DNA of 64,000 bases, taken from contig JAQMRL010000001.1 in NCBI GenBank assembly GCA_035578175.1, positions 434,644,045 to 434,708,044 of the forward strand, written 5' to 3'. Of this stretch, positions 30,513 to 41,941 are shown in pieces; position 1 is the stretch's first letter; each line of letters opens with the position of its first letter. Both the position numbers and the translations under genes were made by a program. The notes under the pieces were generated by a model. It was given only the letters and a program-made list of their open reading frames with translations, was not told where the DNA came from and did not search any database. Origin of the DNA: Catonia carolina. Lineage: Eukaryota > Arthropoda > Insecta > Hemiptera > Achilidae.

Positions 30513-31708
30513 TTACATATTAAGAAATTGTATGTTATAAGGAACAGGTAATGTATTGTACTCGGATATGGGTAACAGGTTTGATTGACTAGCACCTGCC
30601 AATTGATGGTGATGCGGATCATCTAGTTGATGAGTACCCGAATTCAAGGAATCTCCAAGACTTGTCACTAAAGATGGTTCAATTGGTGGATGAATAAGAC
30701 TTTCAGTGTTAAGAAATGCATTATTCGCATCCGCATCAGTTAACTGTTGTTCGAACATGTTATCATGTACAGAATTTACCATTTCAGTCGTATTTTTTAG
30801 AGATTCTTCTGATTGTAAAATATTATCGACTTCTTGTAAGTTTGTTATATCAAGAGGTTGAGTGTAAATTAGTTGCGATTTACTTTCGTTTGAAAAATTC
30901 ATGTTGTTAAGCGATAAATGAAGCATTTGATTATCTTGATGACTATTAGATAACAAAACACTGCTCTGCATAATAACTTGATCGATTGGTATCGAAACAG
31001 ATTGTGCATCAATAACAGCGTAAAGTGTCGCTGTATTATCATTAACATGTTGCTGTTGCTGCTGTTTTAATTCTTGTTTCTTTTTCTTTTTATTACTGTT
31101 TGAAGTTAAATTTGCGACATCATCTGATATTAATCGTTTAACTCGTTTAGAAGCAGTCATTTCACTATGGACTAACGTTAGATGTCTTGTTAAGTTTCCA
31201 CGAAATTTAAATGACTTTCCACAACTGATACATCTGAAAGTTGATTCATTACTGTGAGATAACATATGTCGATTAAGTACACTTGCCGTTTTAAAAGTTC
31301 GTCCGCATTTCTCGCAACTGAAATTCCTTTCATCTGAATGTACGTAGCTAAAATGATCTAATAAAGCACTTTTTGTATAAAATGAATCGCCACACTTATC
31401 ACATATTAGTTCTTTTTTCTTCGTATGTAACTTTTCATGTTTATTTAAACATGGATTCGAACGTGTTTTGAAATCGCATATTTCACACTGATAAATAACG
31501 TTTCCTTTATTATGCTTGTTTTCATGTTTTAACAACAGTCGTTTATTGGTGAAAACTTTTTTACAATATTTACACATTAATATTTCATCACTTTCAGTCT
31601 GATTTGTGAATTTCGCATGTCGTTCTGTTAAAAGGTGTTGTCTGCATATTTCGTAGGTTTTAAAAATTTGTTTGCATGGTTTACATTCAAATTTATCTTT
31701 CTCGGAAT
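30513..31708 (-). CDS. C2H2 zinc-finger protein, last exon
   Basis: Final coding exon after a TTTTTTTAG acceptor, continuing in frame from 35998. It encodes residues 369-766. Six C2H2 fingers come first (FECKPC, LMCKYC, YQCEIC, LICDKC, FSCEKC and FRCISC, the last ending HLTLVH near residue 549). Some linkers approximate TGEKP spacing. A basic stretch with SKRVKR and KKKKKQELK (about residues 553-585) is a likely nuclear localisation signal, next to a short poly-Q. The C-terminal 180 residues are Ser, Asn, Gln and Leu rich without a known domain and could be an activation region. It is probably a nuclear DNA-binding regulator; I cannot match it to a named orthologue. Confidence 0.93.
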
Positions 31709-32172
31709 CTAAAAAAATAAAAAAATTGAATCAATTACAAACAAATAATCTAAAAATCTGGGGTAAAATAACAAGTGACTTCATCTTAACCTTTTATTTT
31801 CATATCACATTTTAATAAAACCTATCTACAATAATATAATGAATATCGATGTGTAAAAAGAACTGTAGATTTCCTTCGAGAAACCTAAATACAAAACGGA
31901 CATCACAAAACAGTCCTGCATCACTTGAAGACACAATATGGAAAAGTTGATAGCTTCAAGTACTGGTAACGCAATATAAGTTGACGATCGTCAGTGAGAG
32001 TAAGAATGGACTATGCGGGGGGTGGAAGTGTAACTATATGTGCTTTTCTAAATACATTATAGTGACAGCTCTAACCATGACATCATGTTGTAGTTTTACT
32101 CTTACACTGATTTATTATGTTAACAACTATGTCGTTTTATAAACATCAATTTTATTATTTATTGATTCTTAA

Positions 32173-32763
32173 CCCTAGATTCATAAATATCCATTACAGA
32201 AGCAGCATTCATAAACATTCGTCTCTCAAGACTACTTCAAAAAAAATAGCAAAATTAATATTAAAGAAAAATTTCTGTGCTCATCTTTATTTTATACGTT
32301 TTTCACAAAATTTGACAAAAAAGGAAATTGATTTTGTTATTCACAACACTGAAAACAAATTTTTCCAAAATGTTCCATACACATATAATTTTTAGAGTCA
32401 TTACATTGATAGCGAGTCATTCTTTTTTTTTAAGGGCAATAGGCACAAATCTTTCTTCCCTGAGCAGGTTGTGGTTGATCTTCAGTAGAAAATGTTGATT
32501 CGCCTAATATTTCAGCTATATTCCTTTTTTTTCGCCTAATATTTCAATATACATTATACATAAACACTCGTCTGATAGGTGACTGCAATTAATTATCTCT
32601 GAAACTAAGCAAGCTGCACGTGCAAGGACAAGAACAACACTAACTAAAAGACAAAAAAGGGGAATACTGAAAAGGACAGTTGCTCCCTCCGACTCAAAAA
32701 TTCGCTACGGGTAATATCTCCCGGCGTTTGACGTCTGTCAGACGAATGTTTATGAATCTCGGG
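32173..32763 (-). mobile_element. piggyBac element, internally deleted, with TTAA duplication
   Basis: 591 bp, ends CCCTAGATTCATAAA and inverted CCCGAGATTCATAAA, bordered by TTAA (32169-32172 and 32764-32767). Copy A of the host repeat shows the single TTAA empty site. A second inverted motif, ATTCATAAACATTCGTCT, lies just inside both ends. It keeps only the C-terminal Cys-rich domain of the transposase. Confidence 0.93.
32337..32465 (-). pseudogene. piggyBac transposase, C-terminal Cys-rich domain
   Basis: A minus-strand frame reading QGRKICAYCP, a stop, KKRMTRYQC, NYMCMEHFGKICFQCCE, then stop. The CxxC, RxxxxC, CxEH and CxxC arrangement is the zinc-binding domain that in piggyBac transposases recognises the element ends. 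One in-frame stop lies after the first CxxC. Confidence 0.8.
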
Positions 32764-33414
32764 TTAATAATTATCCTAAATAATAAACATTCATTCTAAA
32801 TAAGTCATAATACTAGGCCTAAGCTATATTTAGTATCCTTTTTGGCCATCAGCAGTAAACTGAATTACTGCACTCTGACATTTGTAATGATAGTCTAGTT
32901 AGTCCGTGAGTTCCGTCGATGCAAGCTAATTATAGCGAGTAATACTAGTAATACTAGTTTTACGGTAATTTCAAAATGTTATTGTATTTTCAGGGTTTTC
33001 ATATTTCATTATTTTCAGTAAAGTTATGTTAAATTGCTATTGAATTTTGAACAATTCACTTTCTTTAAATAATTACATTACTCCTTACTTATTTAGTGTG
33101 ACGGGTCATGAACTGAATTTTATTACTTAAGTGATTGTGGAGGTTATATTTTGAGTTACACGCTTGATACATGTCTTATGCTTTCGAGTTGGCCGATGTA
33201 AGTAGGATAGATAGTATACTTTCCTCCGCATGATAGGCGCAATCGTCAACTTATAGCGCGTTACCTTTGAAAAATAATACAACCAAAGACTGTGAACAAC
33301 AACAGATGAGGAAAGATAGCCGGTGCACTCTGAGGAACTCACCACTTGAACTTGTATAGGAAGAAAGAACTTTCAAGACAAGCCAGGATTAGACATTATA
33401 ATACTTATAATGAT

Positions 33415-34870
33415 ACTACTTATAATGATGTTGATAAAACCTGTGTGTCTGTACGCAAGTGAGTGCCTTAGAATGACTGAAAAGGCTGGTAAGAGAAGCA
33501 GAGAAATTTGAGAAAAAGATCCTTCACAAGATAATGGGTCTGAAAATAGTAAATGGATAATATAGGTTACAACGACAAGAAGAACTTTATAAGGAAAATG
33601 AACGATTAATGGAAACAATTCAAAAAAGAAGATTCAAACTTTACAGAAACCTATATACAGGGTGATTCATGAAGTTCTCCCCCCACTTCTACAGCACATT
33701 GTACTAGTAAAAATAATGAAAAAATGTTATATAAACATAGGTCCGAAAATGCTTCGTTAGCGAGTTACAGCTAGCGAAAGTTTCGCCTGGATTTCAGTTC
33801 ACCAGGTGAAATGAGGTCTTCCTGGAATTGTGGTAAGGTAGATTAAGGGGCGAATTCAATCATTTCTTATGGTTTTTGATCTGATAAATTGAATAAAACA
33901 GGTCCCAGAACTGTAAGTTAAATAGTTTTTGAGAAAACCAGTGTCAAATGCAAAAAATGGAGTGAAAATCACATTTTTTCATCTTTGGGCAAGAATAACT
34001 TTGTTATTTCACCAAGAAACAGTTAAAAATTTTCAATAAAAAATGTAGAAAATTTTATTCTGAACAAACCGGTGTAAATAAAGTACACAGAAAGCGAATA
34101 GTTTTTGAGAAAACCAGTGTCAAATGCAAAAAAATGGAGTGAAAAAAACACATTTTTTCATTTTAGTTTTTCCGGTTAATTTTACTTTGTACTCTTATGA
34201 ATAAAAACTCATTTAATCAAACATCTATTCGCTTTCTGTGTACTTAATTTACACCGGTTTGTTCAGAATAAAATTTTCTACATGTTTTATTGAAAAATTT
34301 TAACTGTTTCTTGGTGAAATAACACAGTTATCCTTGCCCAAAGATGAAAAAATAAGTTTTTCACTCCATTTTTTGCATTTGACACTGGTTTTCTTAAAAA
34401 CTATTTAACTTACAGATCTGGGACCTGTTTTATTCAATTTATCAGATCAAAAACCATAAGAAATGATTGAATTTGCCCCTTAATCTACCTTACCACAATT
34501 CCAGGAAGACCTCATTTCACCTGGTGAACTGAAATCCAGGCGAAACTTTCGCTAGCTGTAACTCGCTAACGAAGCGTTTTCGGACCTATGTTTATATAAC
34601 ATTTTTTCATTATTTTTACTAGTACAATGTGCTGTAGAAGTGGGGGGAGAACTTCATGAATCACCCTGTATATAACGGATCACAACTGGTTGACAAAACA
34701 AAATTTTAAGATGCTAAACAATAGACGCAAGGTGTCGGATATAGGGTTTAAAGAAGTCAGAAAAGATATTGATATTTGACTGCAAAAAATTAAGAATGAA
34801 AAATTTTATAACCTAACTCTCTTTTAAGTCGGTACAGTCAGATGAGGTAAGGGAAATAAAACCACATTGG
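33415..34870 (+). pseudogene. Non-LTR reverse transcriptase C-terminus split by a foldback element
   Basis: Piece one (33415-33657) decodes, through several frameshifts, to phrases such as KPVCLYASE, YRLQRQEELYKENERLMETI and KRRFKLYRNLY. Piece two (34669-34870) continues with DHNWLTKQNFKMLNNRR and GFKEVRKDID. Together they match the C-terminal region after the RT domain of insect non-LTR elements (YASE-type tail, then ELYKENERLxETIxKRR). The interruption is exactly the element at 33658-34668. Confidence 0.72.
33658..34668. mobile_element. Foldback DNA element with arms of about 445 bp
   Basis: 1011 bp bordered by TA (33656-33657 and 34669-34670), beginning CAGGGTGATTCATGAAG and ending with its inverse. 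The arms 33658-34101 and 34224-34668 are near-perfect inverted copies; the middle 120 bp is unique. The phrase AAACCAGTGTCAAATGC occurs twice in the left half (about 33938 and 34108), showing an internal duplication of about 65 bp. The GGGTGATTCA end resembles the Tc1-like element at 43712. No coding capacity. Confidence 0.9.
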
Positions 34871-34981
34871 AGGCATATATTCAACACTAGATGATTACAG
34901 TTATTTTACACATCTGAGTCATAAATTTATCTAATAGGAAATTTCAGAAAGAAATATAAATGTTTGACTCAATATACATTT

Positions 34982-35885
34982 TTACTTTCGAGCCTATATG
35001 AATATATAGGAAGGAAAGTATTGTTTTCATGTCGATTTTTCGAAATCGAGTTTTCACTAAATTTACATGTTTTCAGACCCCCTGAAACCAAAAAAACATG
35101 TTTTTAGCGATTGGTCTGTGTGTGTGTGTGTGAACAGAATATCTCAAGAACGGAACATCATACGGACTTGAAACTTGAATCTTAAGTTAGAAACCACTAC
35201 TGGACCAGACACGAACATTTCATTAAAATCTGTCAACCGGAAGTAGTAGTTTATTCGTGTAATTTTGAACTTTTTTGCGATTTTACCAAAAACCGGTCCT
35301 ACGACTTTTTTTTAAAATCGCCTCATTTACTAAATTTTTTATGCTCTACAAAATAGTTTAAGCTCCATGTCTGCTGAAATTCTTGTTGAGGCTGTTTTCT
35401 CATAAAAAAATTGTTTTTTAAGATTGTGACGTTAATATGCATTTTAGCGCAAAACTATATATGGAAAAAGTTGTAAAGAATTTAACATTCCACAACTTTT
35501 ATTTCTAACATTTTTTTGTATAACTTAGTTTAGCGGTAAATAGCGATTTTCAGTATTTTCTCACGAAATCGTGTAAAAATTCAATGTTTTAATGATTTCA
35601 GCCTTATTATGCATTTTACGACAAAAAATTATTTTCAAATTAATAGGAAATTATAAGATCTACAACGTTTATATAAAGCATTTTTTTCTACAGAGCCTAG
35701 TTTAGCGTGAAAGAGTGATTTTCCGTATTTTTAAGCTAAACTGAGGTTGATTTTCACTTTACGTCTTTCACTCATGATTAAAATAAGATTATGTTTTTTG
35801 AAGTTAGTTTTTTTGTTTATTTCTAATGTCTTATTACTATTGTTAGGTTATATTGTTAATTTTTTGCATTGGCAAGAGAAAGTTA
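34982..35885. repeat. TIR element with internal GT tract, copy 2
   Basis: About 0.9 kb collinear with 4475-5650 but without the MITE. The right end GGCAAGAGAAAGT is the inverse of copy 1's left end; the left end here is diverged (TTTACTTTCGAGCC). A (TG)n run replaces the longer GT/GC run of copy 1. Non-coding. Confidence 0.62.
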
Positions 35886-35997
35886 TGTGAGTGTTTCACA
35901 CCAGATTTTCTATTTTTGTTTAAAAACTACAGTTGTAATTTGTAATGACACGTTTTTAAAAACTGTTTATTCAAAAGTGTAATTAAATATTTCTTAC

Positions 35998-36178
35998 TTG
36001 AGTGTAGCTTTTTGTGAAAAAATAAACTTGACTGAAAGTGAAATTCATTGCTACAGATAGAACACTGGTGCTGCATAGGAAGACCTTTTATAACATGTCC
36101 TTTCTGTTCATGCCACTCCAACTTTGTTTTATTTGGATAAGATAGTTCACACGTTTCACACTGGTATTTGTCATGATC
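35998..36178 (-). CDS. C2H2 zinc-finger protein, exon 5
   Basis: 181 nt, TTTACAG acceptor and GTAAGA donor, residues 309-368. It starts with DHDKYQC: its His completes the finger begun in exon 4. Two fingers follow, YQCETC to QKGH and HQCSIC to HKKLH. The last codon is split with exon 6 (A + AT). Confidence 0.9.
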
Positions 36179-36246
36179 CTGTAAAGGAGAAGTGTTTTTT
36201 AAAGAGGTAAATTAACTTTAAAAAATTAATCAATATCCACAACAGT

Positions 36247-36340
36247 TTAGGCCACCTGGACCTGTTCAGCTTCCATTTCTTCCTCAGCCGACCAACATCT
36301 CTTCTTCCCACCAGTTCATAGCACCATGATCAACCAACAG
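36247..36340 (-). pseudogene. Non-LTR reverse transcriptase tail, scrap
   Basis: On the minus strand YELVGRRDVGRLRKKWKLNR is recognisable as the GRRDVGRPRxRW tail of non-LTR ORFs. Only the last 30 codons or so remain. DNA from 36341 to 36600 is probably its 3' UTR or unrelated; nothing else is seen there. Confidence 0.55.
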
Positions 36341-36627
36341 CAAACAAGTTACCATAGACATACAAAAAACATGGGCTATACAAGTTCCCCTGTACTTCTA
36401 AATGATAAGTTCCTTTCATCCAATTCTCTGAACGACAAGGTAGCCTAGCTACGACGTCGTCATCCCGAGCGCAAGCTCACTTCTTTCAGGACTCGGACTC
36501 GAACTAAGTACCCATTAGAAAAACTTACAAATAGAACTGATTATGCTTTATCAAGGTCTGTTGCAGAAATTAGAAACATGAGTATTTTTTTTTAAATTAA
36601 TTTAATAGGGTGTAAATTATTACTTAC

Positions 36628-36856
36628 TTTCATATGAATAACATACTGTTGTCTGCGTGAAAAGTTTTCTTTACAGATTACACAAGTAAATGAAACACTT
36701 TTCTCTACGTGAGTTTGTTCATGCTCTTTAAGTTCTTCCGTTGATTTAAATACTGCCCCACAAGCTAAACAAATAATATTATCTTTACTGTGCTGAAGCT
36801 TATAATGTTTTAAAAGAGATCGTTTCTGCGCAAATTTTCTATCACAGAATTTACAC
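36628..36856 (-). CDS. C2H2 zinc-finger protein, exon 4
   Basis: 229 nt, GTTTTAG acceptor and GTAAGT donor, residues 232-308. Three fingers: MCKFC to HYKLQH, IICLAC to HEQTH, and FTCVIC to VIHMK. The last lacks its final His in this exon and gains it as DH from exon 5 (H-x3-H across the intron). Frames agree at both junctions. Confidence 0.92.
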
Positions 36857-37170
36857 CTAAAACACAACAACAAAAACTTAGTTCGTCAATAGAAAGACTT
36901 TATCAAGAACAAATTCTGAAGGATATAAAATTAGTTGCATAAAGAGTGATTTACCTAAGAATTTCAAATTGTTGTTCTCCTTCTTGTCATTAATAATCGT
37001 AACTTGTTCATTTCTAAACATTTATGGACTACAACTGACACTGTATAATTATACTGAAAGATACATAAAGCATACTTATTGCACTTCCTTCAACTGTATG
37101 TATAAACAAAATTAGCTCGCGAAACATGTGTAATCAATGTTTTTTAAATAAGTATATAATAGAAATTGTG

Positions 37171-38118
37171 TACTGGTAACGCGCTAAAAGTTGACGATTG
37201 CGCCTATCATGCGGAGGACAGTATACTATCTATCCTACTTACATCGGCCAACCCGAAAGCATAAGACAAGCATATCAAGCGTGTAACTAAAAATGTAACC
37301 ACCACAAACACTTAAGTAATAAAATTCAATTCATGACCCATCACACTAAATAAGTAAGGAGTAATGTAATTATTTAAAAAAAGTGAGTTGTTTAAAATTC
37401 AATAGCAATTTAACATAACTTTACTGAAAATAATGAAATATGAAAACCCTAAAAATACAATAACATTTTGAAATTACCGTAAAACTAGTATTACTATAAT
37501 AAACTCGCATCGACGGACTTCATGGACTAACTAGTCTATCATTACAAATGTCAGAGTGCAATAATTCAGTTTTGATGACCAAATTGGATACTAAATATAG
37601 CTTAAGTCTAGTATTATGGCTTATTTGAAGGGGTCGGCGGAAGAAATTGCTAACCCACAAAATTTCCAGCATGATTTTTCTTAAACGTTCTGTAAAAATA
37701 AAATTTTTACCACGTTTTAAACAGGATGCTACATTTATGATCTTAAGAACCTAGATTAACAGAAAAAACAAATGTTTAACAAAAAATTCCAAAACATGAT
37801 TTGTAGATTTCAGTAAACTTTTAAAATGACATTGGGTAAAATTATGTTGATGTGGGTTAGCACGGTCTTCTCAAGACCCCTTCATTTAGAATGAATGTTT
37901 ATTATTTAGGAATTAATAAATAATACAATAGGATGTTTATAAAATGATATAGTTGTAAACATAATAAATCAATGTAAGAGTAAAACTACAACATGATGTC
38001 ATGGTTAGAGCTGTCGCTATGATGTATTTAGAAAAGCACATATAGTAGCACTTCCACCCCCCGCATAGTCCAGTCTTACTCTCGCTGACGATCGTCAACT
38101 TATTTTGCGTTACCAGTA
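37171..38118. mobile_element. TIR element TACTGGTAAC, copy C with a MITE inside
   Basis: Same orientation as copy A. Ends TACTGGTAACGCGCTAAAAG and inverted TACTGGTAACGCAAAATAAG. Removing the 257-bp MITE and its 4-bp duplication leaves 687 bp. It sits in intron 3 of the zinc-finger gene. Confidence 0.8.
37627..37883. mobile_element. 257-bp MITE with GAAGGGGTC ends
   Basis: Ends GAAGGGGTC at both sides (inverted), with ATTT on each flank (37623-37626 and 37884-37887) as a probable 4-bp target duplication. Copy A shows the uninterrupted GCTTATTTAGAATG. Non-coding; superfamily not assigned. Confidence 0.8.
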
Positions 38119-38323
38119 GCTGCTAGATTGACTGTATACTAACACACAGAAAAAACATTTTAATAAATTCCCCCGTGTATGTCCCTCGCTAGTCTTTATA
38201 CTAATGTACTGTCTTCAACAATAGTACACACACAAAATGACGTTTCGATCATTTTCCTCACGTATGTCTCTCACCTTCATCAAAACCCTTCATCTACTTC
38301 AACAGCAATATGTACTCACATGT

Positions 38324-38344
38324 ACACACACACACACACACACA
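38324..38344 (+). repeat. (AC)n microsatellite
   Basis: About ten AC units. Intronic, no other feature. Confidence 0.95.
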
Positions 38345-39537
38345 TACTATCAAATAAAATCTTCATTAGGGCCCTTAGGGTTATCATTTTTGAAAATTTA
38401 AAAATTAAATATTGCTGTGAATATAAATAAAAATATGCTGTCAAAATTTTATAAAATTCCATTCAGTAGTTTTTGAAATTAGCCTTCACAAAAAACATGC
38501 TTTGTCTTTATAATATTAGTATTGATAACAGCTAATGATATTGCAGAGGTTAAACGTAGGAGACACCAGATTACCTTGGTACTCGCCTATATTCTGATAA
38601 AACCTCATGATAATAACAGACATGTTACTTTCAACATCTGCAGGCAGTCAGTTGTCAACATTGTATTCAAGATTAACAGCTTGTAACAACTGAAATGTTG
38701 TCTTGTGCACAAGTGTTATTCCAGCATCCATTCACCTCTATTGTGTCAACGATGTAGTTTTCCAAAGACAAACGCATGTGTTTATTCGTGAGACTTATTT
38801 CGCTTATAAATCTTATAAATGAGTAAGATGAATTTGAGTTAACATTTCTCAATTCTATTGTTACCGAATAAGTTAAGAATCTTGCGTTTGTTAAATAAAT
38901 TCATGAGATTGTGAGTGTACAAGATCTTGGTTGACCACACCACTGGTAACCATGAAAGTTCTGAAAGATGTAAAAGAACGTTTGATTCCCTCTCCTAAAA
39001 ATCATTGCAATTTGAACATTGTCGAGTAAAATTATAATAAATATTTCATTACTTTAATATTTTTATAATAAATCATGTCATCTAAAATTAAGTTGAGTTT
39101 TCTTCAAAACAGCTCATATTACATTTACTTTTACTGTAATGATCAGAAAAGAGAATAAATAAAAAAACAACAGTAAGAAACTATATAAAACACCTAAAAA
39201 TTAAAAATTTTGTTTATACTAACGATTTTACAGGACTGTAATATTCGTTTGTTGCACGGATGAAGTTAAATAATGGTCTGTGAGATGATGCACCAAATAC
39301 CATAATGACAGAAAAACAACAGTATAGATATTAAAAAAGGAGAAAAAACCGTGCTGATAGACAACAGTTTCGTGATGCAAGCACAATATCAGGAAGAAAC
39401 TTGTCTTCATTATAATGAAACAACCATACAGATGACGGATGAGGTGAGAGCTTATCTCATTAACAACACAGCTCGAACTGTTCAACCATCTGAAAAGCTT
39501 GAAAAACCTAAAAGCCTATAAAACCCCTACAAAAGCC

Positions 39538-39935
39538 TGTTGTTTAGGTCATCAACCGAGGGGCTGGTTTGAACCTGTATAGGTTTTACTAAGTAAAACG
39601 AGGAGTGAGGTGGTTTACCATTGCCTTCCTCACTGAATGGAAAAGTACGCTTATCAGCATGCCGGGCCCTATGAAAAACACATATTTTTCACTCTGCAAA
39701 TGACACCTTCACTTCATTCACCACAGGGTCTGGCTGTATAATGAAATTCATTACTTTCAGAGGAGATAACTCTGATTAGTTTCTTTTACACCTCTACCTC
39801 TTCAGTTCTTAAATGATTCAGTCATTTAATTGGCTGACCATATGATAAGAAACAGAACTATTTATTTTAGTCCTGCAATGAACAGATTGAGTGTAAATAA
39901 TCTGATATTCCACCTGTCTGTTATCGGCAATATAA
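39538..39935 (-). repeat. 400-bp dispersed repeat with AAC tail, copy 1
   Basis: Minus-strand copy of a family also at 55745-56146 and 60355-60755, with a scrap at 58930-59045. It starts near CCGATAACAGACAGGTGG, passes through GGCATGCTGATAAGCG and ends CTGATGACCTAAACAACA. The variable (AAC)n end suggests a SINE or the 3' end of an RTE-type LINE. Confidence 0.7.
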
Positions 39936-40348
39936 AGCCTATAAAACCTAAAAGGCTAAACTCCCCCTCCCCTATAAAAGTCCAAAAAAATTTTAGGCTA
40001 TAAAAACCTAAAGCCTATTTTCTTAACAGGGTCAACGGCCGAACTATTAAATAAAATTAAAAAATACAATCTACCTGTACCAGAATCTTATCTTAGGTTT
40101 ATGACAAAAGTAGAAAACAACATGGTTTATAAATTTGTTTAAGATTAAGATAACGCACGAAATTTTTTAAAATTTTATTAATAGCAACTATATTTTAAAG
40201 AAACTTAGAAATTTTTGTAAATGAAAATCAATTTCAGGCTTAATACAAAATCATTCTAGAATTATTTCAGTTTACAAATAGTTCTGAAAGACTACTTGAA
40301 ACTTTTTTTTCTATAAAAACAAAAACCAAAACAGATAGAAATACTTAC

Positions 40349-40841
40349 ATGAAAAGTTGTCTGTCCAACTTTTTGTTATGTTCTTTGATCATATGTTCTT
40401 CAAGACTTTTTCTGTTACTAAGATTTAGTCCACATTCTTTACAATTATTTTGTTTATGGCCTTCAAGATGTAATGAAAAATGCTGAAAGTTTCTGTACTC
40501 TTTATTACAAAATGAACATACAAGAGGTTCATGGGATTTGCAAATTTTTAAATATGTATGAATATCATTAATTTGTTCATTACTAAATGATTTATTACAA
40601 TTTTTACACGTCACAGACGAACCAGGATGTTGTTTTACTCCGTGAAAATAAAGTTGTTTTAATTTTAAAAATGTTTCATCACATACGGCACATTTATATT
40701 TTGAACTGTTTATATCTATATATTCATTTAATGTAGAATTAACTTCTTGGTGTTGTTGATCATTTTCTCCTTGATCCTCAATGCAATCATTTAATGTTTC
40801 ATGCCCAGAATATTCTAAATTACTTTCACATTTTTCTTGGT
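40349..40841 (-). CDS. C2H2 zinc-finger protein, exon 3
   Basis: 493 nt, ATTTCAG acceptor and GTAAGT donor, residues 68-231. An acidic, unstructured start (DQEKCESNLEYSGHE to INSSKYK) leads into fingers 1-4: YKCAVC to GVKQH, a degenerate VTCKNC finger whose ligand region ends CKSH, LVCSFC to LEGH, and NNCKEC to IKEH. The final codon is split with exon 4 (AT + G). Confidence 0.92.
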
Positions 40842-41212
40842 CTGAAATGAGTAAGATTAAAAAATTTACAAACTGAACAGAAATAATAAACGGTGCTACT
40901 ATAGTACGTGGCCTACCGCGTTATGTTTAGTGAAATTAGTATTTTTTGATGTGATAGCACTGTTCGCTAGTACTTTTGGCGGGTAAATATTCACATATTT
41001 TACAGGTTATGTGGACTACATAAGGTCATGTGAACATTAGGTTTTAAAAAAATATTTACATATTTTACAGGTTATGTGAACTTTACGTTACCTGCATTCA
41101 ATGGTTAACCATTAGTGAAATTATGTAGATCCACATAAACAAGCAATTGAGTGATCGTGGTTGGACGTAATATCAAACATTCTTAAACAAAAAAGTCGTT
41201 CTGAAAGAATTA

Positions 41213-41941
41213 CAGTCATCCATTGGTATCCGTGGGTTTAGCGTCCACGGGTTTCGGTTATCCATGGGCCTAAAAACTTAAAATACGTATGTTTTCTCAC
41301 CTTGTGTACACCGTACTCGGTGTGGAAGTCATACAATTCTGAAAACATGTGTTTAAATAAATGTTTTGGTGTCCGTATCATGTTGAGTCGCCCACTAGTG
41401 TGGCGACGACCGCTATGAGCCAAGCTAGATTTCCGGGTACTGTACGTAGTGAGCGCATCACCGGGTACCAGGCCTCACCAGTATAACCCCCACCGCCATA
41501 CGTATGCCCAGGCACCATACTGTAATTTCTATGTACGTTTTCCTCCATGTGTCAGTCTTCTTCGTATGTACTGATCACGTGTTGGAGACGGATCCCATCA
41601 TGAAAAGGGCCCTTCAATTCAAAAGAGGACTCAGGAGCTGATGATACCATACGAAGAAGTCCACAAGGAGTTTGAAAAGAAGAAGAAGCAAAGAGTTATA
41701 ACTAACTATTTTGAAGCAACGTAAATATTTTATGCGTACAGTACTGTATTTATTAAATATTCATAGATTATAATAATGGTAAAATGTTCCTAAAACTATG
41801 AAACATTTAAAACGACTACAGGACTTTACCTTTGGAACCTAACCCCCATCTTTTCGTTCATGTAAGGTATCATTATCCACGGTTTTTCGAACCGCGGTAA
41901 CCCTCCAGAACGTAACCCCCGCGGATAACGAGAGATTACTG
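41213..41941. mobile_element. pogo/Tigger-like element
   Basis: 729 bp flanked by TA. Ends CAGTCATCCATTGGTATCCG and inverted CAGTAATCTCTCGTTATCCG, followed by (T/C)GG GTT and ACGTTC-like sequence. CAGTnnTCCCTCGTTATCCGCGG is the usual end of pogo/Tigger elements. The interior has no intact frame. Confidence 0.72.

Larger units (their letters stand above)
31961..33265. mobile_element. TIR element TACTGGTAAC, copy B with piggyBac inside
   Basis: Inverted relative to copies A and C. The left end TACTGGTAACGCAATATAAG is intact; the right end stops at GCGCGTTACC without the final CAGTA. Removing the nested 591-bp element and its TTAA leaves about 710 bp, matching copy A's 705 bp. Confidence 0.8.
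31709..35997 (-). other. Zinc-finger gene intron 5
   Basis: 4.3-kb intron filled by the TIR element copy B with a nested piggyBac element, a non-LTR remnant split by a foldback element, and the GT-tract TIR element copy 2. The donor is GTAAGA and the acceptor TTTTTTTAG. Confidence 0.85.
36857..40348 (-). other. Zinc-finger gene intron 3
   Basis: 3.5-kb intron containing TIR element copy C, an (AC)n tract and a 400-bp dispersed repeat. Stretches 38120-39537 and 39936-40348 hold nothing else recognisable, apart from oddly repetitive AAAAGCCTATAAAACC phrases on both sides of the 400-bp repeat (39495-39530 and 39930-40015). Confidence 0.8.

Noticed and set aside
32117..32395. ORF overlapping the piggyBac end
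   Set aside because: It spans the boundary between the host repeat and the piggyBac insertion and runs antisense to the transposase remnant, so it is fortuitous.
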